NCBI GenBank assembly: GCA_002412425.1
Contig: DHVB01000033.1
Location: 1-37,140, forward strand
Reading direction: 5' to 3'
Length of the DNA stretch: 37,140 nt
Source of the DNA: Bacteroidales bacterium UBA5219
Lineage (GTDB): Bacteria; Bacteroidota; Bacteroidia; Bacteroidales; ML635J-15
Part shown: piece by piece, positions 33,016 to 37,140 of the stretch
Position numbering within the stretch: the stretch's first letter is position 1
Layout: each line of letters starts with the position of its first letter
Notes under the pieces: generated by a model
What the model saw: the letters and a program-made list of their open reading frames with translations, nothing else
What the model was told of the DNA's origin: nothing
Databases searched by the model: none
Position numbers and translations under genes: made by a program

Positions 33016-34332
33016 ATGGAAAATAATAATGAAATTATAGCAGCATTAGATATTGGAACAACAAAGATTGTTGCAATAGCAGGATACAAAACCAAAGACA
33101 ATAATTTTGAAGTTGTTTCTTTTGGGACATCGCCATCGCATGGGATACAAAGAGGAATTGTTGTAAATATTGACGAAACGGTGAGGTCTATTAAAAATGC
33201 AATACTAAAAGCTGAGCATTTCTCAGATTATAAGTTCTCTGAAGTTTTTGTAGGCATTGCAGGGCAACATGTGCTAACAACAACTACTAGTTGTGCATTG
33301 GCTCTTGGCGATGATGAAGAAGAAATTCAAGAATCTCACCTTCTTGTATTGCAAGATCAAATTATAAGTTTAGCAAATAATCCTGGCGAGGAAATTATTG
33401 ATATTATTCCACAATCCTATATTGTTGATAAAAAACCTGGAGTTGCAAATCCTATTGGTATGAAAGCTTCAACGCTTCAAGGTAATTTTCACGTTATTAC
33501 TGGAAAAATGGGAATGGTTAACAATATAAAAAAATGTGTTCAGCTATGTGATTTAAAAATAAAATCTTTAATATTAGAACCTATTGCTTCAAGCGAGGCA
33601 GTTTTAAGTAAAGAAGATAAAGAAAATAATGTTGTAATGATTGATATTGGTGGCGGTACAACAGATTTGGCGATTTTTCAAAACAATAAAATTATAAAAA
33701 CTGCGGTAATCCCAATTGGCGGAAATACTATTACAGCAGATATTGTTAATACATTTGGACTTTCAGAAAAACAGGCAGAAAAATTGAAAATAGCTTATGG
33801 TGCAGCAATAGAAGAAAAAAGTCATAAAGAAACGCTATTGTCAATAGAAGTTAGAAAACAAGATGTATTGGACATTAGCTTGAGCGAACTTACACGCATA
33901 ATTAGTTCTAGACTTAGCGAAATATTATTCTCTGTAAAATTCCAAATAGAAAATACATCTGTAAAAAATGACCTTGAAGCTGGCGTTGTAATTACTGGTG
34001 GCGGTTCGTTAACAAAAAATCTAAAACAATTGGCTACATTTGTACTTGGTAATAGTGTAAGAATAGGCTACCCAAACACATTTATTGTTGGCGAATATGC
34101 TGAAAACATAAATAATCCTCAATTTTCAACAGCTATAGGTTTGATTATTAAAGGAATAGAAGCCTTTGAGATTGAAGCTGAAGAATTGCGAAAACTAGAC
34201 CTTATAAATCAAAAACTTAATGAAGAAAAAGAAGAGGAAGAAAAAGATACTAAAACAAAAAATAAGGACAAAAATTTAGTTAAAAAATTTGTTAATACGT
34301 TCTTAAACTTGTTGGACGAAGATGTGAATTAA
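33016..34332 (+). CDS. ftsA: Cell division protein FtsA
   Basis: This 438-aa actin-fold ATPase has the phosphate-1 loop ALDIGTTK (about 10-17), the FtsA-specific 1C domain around VFVGIAGQHV, phosphate-2 MIDIGGGTTDLAI (about 212-224) and the adenosine loop VVITGGGSL (about 325-333). The C-terminus has a charged linker rich in Lys and Glu, then an amphipathic helix (VKKFVNTFLNLL) that anchors FtsZ filaments to the membrane. It lies 3 nt after ftsQ and 43 nt before ftsZ. Confidence 0.95.
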   Translation: MENNNEIIAALDIGTTKIVAIAGYKTKDNNFEVVSFGTSPSHGIQRGIVVNIDETVRSIKNAILKAEHFSDYKFSEVFVGIAGQHVLTTTTSCALALGDDEEEIQESHLLVLQDQIISLANNPGEEIIDIIPQSYIVDKKPGVANPIGMKASTLQGNFHVITGKMGMVNNIKKCVQLCDLKIKSLILEPIASSEAVLSKEDKENNVVMIDIGGGTTDLAIFQNNKIIKTAVIPIGGNTITADIVNTFGLSEKQAEKLKIAYGAAIEEKSHKETLLSIEVRKQDVLDISLSELTRIISSRLSEILFSVKFQIENTSVKNDLEAGVVITGGGSLTKNLKQLATFVLGNSVRIGYPNTFIVGEYAENINNPQFSTAIGLIIKGIEAFEIEAEELRKLDLINQKLNEEKEEEEKDTKTKNKDKNLVKKFVNTFLNLLDEDVN

Positions 34333-34360
34333 ATAATAAAGAAAATAACTAACTAATAAA

Positions 34361-34366
34361 AAGGAG
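34361..34366 (+). promoter_or_regulatory. Strong Shine-Dalgarno site of ftsZ
   Basis: AAGGAG lies 9 nt before the ftsZ ATG, inside an A-rich leader. Nearly all other starts in this window lack such a site, in keeping with Bacteroidota, where Shine-Dalgarno use is rare. It supports the chosen start and may raise or independently control FtsZ synthesis. Confidence 0.65.
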
Positions 34367-34375
34367 AAATAAAAT

Positions 34376-35659
34376 ATGACAGAACTTGAATTTGCAATAC
34401 CACGAGAAGAATCATCAATTATTAAAGTTATAGGCGTTGGAGGAGGAGGTAACAATGCAGTTAACCGAATGCACGAACTAGACGTTAAAGGTGTTGATTT
34501 TATTGTTTGTAATACTGACTCTCAAGCACTTTTAATAAGTCCTGTTGCTACTAAAATAACTTTGGGAGCAAGTCTTACCGAAGGCAGAGGGGCAGGAAAC
34601 AATCCCGAAAAAGGAAAAGAAGCAGCTATAGAAAGTTTGCCCGAAATAGAAAAAGTATTAGATAACAATACAAAAATGGTTTTTATTACCGCAGGAATGG
34701 GCGGTGGTACAGGAACAGGTGCAGCACCAGTAATTGCTAAAGCAGCCAAAGAAAGAGATATTTTAACTGTAGCTATAGTGTCAATTCCTTTTTTAATAGA
34801 AGGTGCAACAAGAATAAATCAAGCCTTGCAAGGAATAAACGAGATGAAGCAATATGTTGATGCTCTGTTAGTTATCAATAACGAGAGGCTAAACGAAATC
34901 TACAAAAACATGAAGTTTACAGATGCTTTTAAATTGGCAGACGATGTTTTAGCTACTGCAACCAAAGGAATTGCCGAAATAATTACTGTAACAGGATATA
35001 TAAACGTTGACTTTGAAGATGTGAAAACAGTAATGAAAGATAGTGGGGTAGCTCTTATGGGTTCTGCAACTGCCGAAGGAGAAGAAAGAGATGTAGAAGC
35101 AATAAAACAAGCTTTAGAATTCCCTCTACTCAAAGACAATGATATTAAAGGAGCAAAAAATATTTTGTTAAATATTATTAGTTCTAAAGGTGATTATGAG
35201 CTTGGTATGAGTGAGTTTGGTAGAATTACAAATTATCTTAAAGAAGTTGTTGGAAAAGATACAAATACAAACATTATTTGGGGAACTGGTTTTGATGATA
35301 GTTTGGGCGAAAAAATTAGTGTAACAATAATTGCTACAGGTTTTGATGCAAACAAAGAGCTATATATTAAACAAGACAAAATAAAAGTTAATTTATTAGA
35401 TGATGATTTTGAAGAAGACGAATTTGATATAGACGAAAAAGAAGAAGATATAAATCCAGAAATTGGACAAAACACAATTGAGTTAGAATTGGATTTTTCG
35501 CCAAGTTCACAAACTGAATCTGAAATTATATTGCCAAATTTAGACCCCAAAAATTATGAACATATGAGAGATCTTAATAAACTTAACGATACAAATTTTT
35601 TGGAAGGTTTAGAAAATCAACCCGCAAATGAGAGAATGAAAAATATAGACAAAGATTAA
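34376..35659 (+). CDS. ftsZ: Cell division GTPase FtsZ
   Basis: This 427-aa tubulin homologue starts with IIKVIGVGGGGNNAVNRM (15-32). It has the GTP-binding G-box GGGTGTG (109-115), NNERL near 168-172, and the T7 loop NVDFEDV with N210, D212 and D215 needed for GTP hydrolysis in the filament. The globular domain ends near 320 and is followed by an acidic linker (about 340-405). The final tail LENQPANERMKNIDKD replaces the canonical proline-rich FtsA-binding peptide with a degenerate form. It forms the Z-ring. A strong Shine-Dalgarno site precedes it. Confidence 0.96.
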   Translation: MTELEFAIPREESSIIKVIGVGGGGNNAVNRMHELDVKGVDFIVCNTDSQALLISPVATKITLGASLTEGRGAGNNPEKGKEAAIESLPEIEKVLDNNTKMVFITAGMGGGTGTGAAPVIAKAAKERDILTVAIVSIPFLIEGATRINQALQGINEMKQYVDALLVINNERLNEIYKNMKFTDAFKLADDVLATATKGIAEIITVTGYINVDFEDVKTVMKDSGVALMGSATAEGEERDVEAIKQALEFPLLKDNDIKGAKNILLNIISSKGDYELGMSEFGRITNYLKEVVGKDTNTNIIWGTGFDDSLGEKISVTIIATGFDANKELYIKQDKIKVNLLDDDFEEDEFDIDEKEEDINPEIGQNTIELELDFSPSSQTESEIILPNLDPKNYEHMRDLNKLNDTNFLEGLENQPANERMKNIDKD

Positions 35660-35671
35660 AAAATAAATACT

Positions 35672-36124
35672 ATGAGCATTTTAGATAGAATAAATGAAGA
35701 CATAAAAAAAGCTATGTTAGCCAAGGAAAAAGAAAAACTTGAAGCATTACGAGCAGTAAAGGCTGCTTTTTTACTTGCTAAAACAGAGGCTGGAGCAAGC
35801 GAAGAGTTAGCTTACGAAAAAGAATTACAAATTATTCAAAAGCTTATAAAGCAAAGAAGAGATGCTGCCGAAATTTACAAACAACAAAACCGCATGGATT
35901 TATATGAACCAGAAGAATTTCAAGCAGAAATAATATCACAATATTTGCCAGCACAGCTTTCGGAAGAAGAATTACGTTTAGAAATTTCTAAAATTATTCA
36001 AGAAACAGGAGCTTCTTCAATAAGAGATATGGGAAAAGTTATGGGAATAGCAAATTCTAAACTTGTAGGAAAAGCTGATAGCAAATCAATTTCGGGTATT
36101 GTAAAACAATTATTAACTAGCTAA
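35672..36124 (+). CDS. yqeY: GatB/YqeY domain protein
   Basis: This 150-aa YqeY-family protein is all-helical, beginning MSILDRINEDIKKAMLAKEK. Typical segments EKELQIIQKLIKQRRDAAEIY (split here as EKELQIIQKL and IKQRRDAAEIY) and SQYLPAQLSEEEL are present. It resembles the tRNA-binding tail domain of GatB, but stand-alone proteins have no firmly known role. It lies 12 nt after ftsZ, a conserved placement in Bacteroidota, and is the last gene of the cluster. Confidence 0.9.
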   Translation: MSILDRINEDIKKAMLAKEKEKLEALRAVKAAFLLAKTEAGASEELAYEKELQIIQKLIKQRRDAAEIYKQQNRMDLYEPEEFQAEIISQYLPAQLSEEELRLEISKIIQETGASSIRDMGKVMGIANSKLVGKADSKSISGIVKQLLTS

Positions 36125-36184
36125 ATTATTTTGCAAAAGTTTTTTTGTTTGTAATTGGTTGACCGAGAGTGAGTTTGGTGTGAT

Positions 36185-36211
36185 AGCTTTAAAGTTAATA
36201 TAAAGCTTTTT
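36185..36211 (+). terminator. Probable terminator of the dcw cluster
   Basis: AGCTTTA (36185-36191) pairs with TAAAGCT (36201-36207) over a 9-nt loop, followed by a short T-run to 36211. The stem is short and AT-rich, so termination may be partial. Confidence 0.45.
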
Positions 36212-36260
36212 AGAAAATACAAAACAGCAATATTATAGTTGTTGATATTTTAAAGAAATA

Positions 36261-36857
36261 ATGATAGTAAAAAAGACATATTTTACTCTGCTATTTTTAA
36301 CTTTTAATTTTTTACTATTTTCTCAAATAGAGATAAAAATAGATGATGGAAAGATTGTTATAGATAAATGCTATAAAGCTAAGTTTATTCCATCAAATCC
36401 AGATGATTTATCAGTAGATTTAATAATAAAACAAAAAGGAGACAGTATTAAAGTTAGTAGTTATTATTCAAAGGATTCGTTAAATCATGTGGAATTATAT
36501 TTTTACGGAAAATCAAATCCCGATACTGTAACTATTGAATTTATTTCTTTAGGTTCTTGTCCTGTAAGTTTTTTAACATTTAAAGGTTTTGATAAAAATT
36601 TTAAATTAAAATATTCATATTCTTTATTTAATGACAAATTAAAAATTCCTACTAACCAATTAAAATATTTTCAGATTATAGCTTTTAATGCAAATAGTAA
36701 ACTATTCTCAATAGATGACTTTTTTATTAAAGAAAATATGATGGTTTTTTACGATTATATTGACCCTCGTAATATAGAGAAATACAAATTCTTTGATATG
36801 AGAATAAAAAACTATTGCCTGTCTATTTGGAAACCTAGCTTATGGAGTGTTTTTTAA
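36261..36857 (+). CDS. Secreted hypothetical protein, 198 aa
   Basis: Not recognised. The start MIVKKTYFTLLFLTFNFLLF then SQ is a signal peptide with the Ser-Gln cleavage end frequent in this phylum. The mature part looks beta-rich, with alternating hydrophobic residues (KVSSYYSKDSLNHVELYFYG) and two Cys in the first half. It may fold as an immunoglobulin- or jelly-roll-like periplasmic domain. It stands apart from the dcw cluster (136-bp gap with a terminator-like hairpin). Confidence 0.6.
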   Translation: MIVKKTYFTLLFLTFNFLLFSQIEIKIDDGKIVIDKCYKAKFIPSNPDDLSVDLIIKQKGDSIKVSSYYSKDSLNHVELYFYGKSNPDTVTIEFISLGSCPVSFLTFKGFDKNFKLKYSYSLFNDKLKIPTNQLKYFQIIAFNANSKLFSIDDFFIKENMMVFYDYIDPRNIEKYKFFDMRIKNYCLSIWKPSLWSVF

Positions 36858-36872
36858 AAACACAAGTTTTTT
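36847..36872 (+). terminator. Terminator of the secreted hypothetical gene
   Basis: GTGTTT (36847-36852) pairs with AAACAC (36858-36863) across a 5-nt loop that includes the stop codon, followed by AAGTTTTTT. The hairpin overlaps the gene end. Confidence 0.5.
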
Positions 36873-36952
36873 AATATTTTGATTGTAAATGTTTATGTTA
36901 GTAAATCTTTTTATAAATTTGAAAAAACAAAATTAATTATATTTTTAAACTA

Positions 36953-36960
36953 TAATTTTG
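36953..36960 (+). promoter_or_regulatory. -7 element of the last gene
   Basis: TAATTTTG fits TAnnTTTG, 48 nt before the ATG at 37009. A second match, TAAATTTG at 36914-36921, is an alternative. No clear -33 element is seen for either. Confidence 0.35.
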
Positions 36961-37008
36961 TCCGATGAATTAGGGGGCTAAGATAGGGACACAAAATAAT
37001 AAAATAAC

Positions 37009-37140
37009 ATGAACACGTTTATCGCTATTTTTATTTTTATAACATGGATTTTACTAGGAATATTTTCAAGTGTTTATATGTTTAAAATGGTTAATATTTT
37101 GAATGCAGAAGGGATACCTACTATAATGGTCCCCTTTTTT
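37009..37140 (+). CDS. Membrane protein, N-terminal fragment cut by the window end
   Basis: An open frame of 44 codons runs to the edge. It begins MNTFIAIFIFITWILLGIFS followed by SVYMFKMVNILNAEGIPTIM, a long hydrophobic segment with a short polar part. A -7 element lies upstream. The family cannot be named from this fragment. Confidence 0.5.
   Translation, partial: MNTFIAIFIFITWILLGIFSSVYMFKMVNILNAEGIPTIMVPFF

Noticed and set aside
35233..35550. Minus-strand Ser-rich frame opposite the ftsZ 3' end
   Set aside because: It is a by-product of the acidic FtsZ linker read on the other strand.
1..37140. CRISPR arrays, tRNA or rRNA genes, complete insertion sequences
   Set aside because: No spaced direct repeat series, no tRNA T-loop pattern, no rRNA stretch and no intact transposase or integrase was seen.

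Overview
The window reads as chromosomal DNA of a Bacteroidota bacterium (Bacteroidales-like; the order cannot be fixed from sequence alone). It is strongly AT-rich. Many genes are preceded by the Bacteroidota promoter form (TAnnTTTG at -7, in the best cases with TTTG about 19 bp upstream), and Shine-Dalgarno sequences are nearly absent. The division/wall cluster has the phylum's usual order, mraZ-rsmH-ftsL-ftsI-murE-mraY-murD-ftsW-murG-murC-ftsQ-ftsA-ftsZ-yqeY. A HU/CCDC81-like plus SPOR protein and a putative glycine-lipid acyltransferase pair also fit.

Layout. 1-440 is intergenic, with remnants of a decayed reading frame, a terminator-like hairpin and a GC-richer element closed by 20-nt imperfect inverted repeats. 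441-3727 holds a secreted EEP-family phosphatase/nuclease, the ComM/YifB AAA+ protein, a secreted hypothetical protein and a 41-aa membrane microprotein followed by a terminator. 3905-13881 is an accessory island: a GIY-YIG-like protein, two DUF4143-type AAA ATPases, a VbhA-like antitoxin with a Fic AMP-transferase, a lipoprotein, an XRE-ImmA/IrrE regulator, a degenerate CPBP-like membrane protein and an AbiEi/AbiEii pair. 13913-20462 holds envelope genes: HU-SPOR protein, LTA-synthase-like sulfatase, OmpA-family protein and the glsA/glsB-like pair. 20637-36124 is the dcw cluster, tightly packed on the plus strand with many 4-14 bp overlaps. 36261-37140 holds a secreted hypothetical protein and the start of a membrane protein cut by the window end.

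How the genes work together. The dcw genes make the lipid II precursor (MurE, MraY, MurD, MurG, MurC) and the septal machine (FtsL, FtsI, FtsW, FtsQ, FtsA, FtsZ). The HU-SPOR protein probably binds septal glycan. Just upstream of mraZ lie four tandem 10-bp boxes that resemble MraZ operators.

The most unusual part is 4.4-8.5 kb. ATPase 1, antitoxin and Fic are bracketed by 40-bp palindromic repeats in inverted orientation (38/40 identical). ATPase 2, directly after, is bracketed by 50-bp direct repeats (47/50 identical) containing repeated GTRCTAAWAATGTG half-sites. This looks like two adjacent repeat-bounded cassettes. Also notable are a perfect 13-bp palindrome inside the abiE promoter, and a frameshift at an A8 run that separates the coupled start of the AbiEii toxin from its body.
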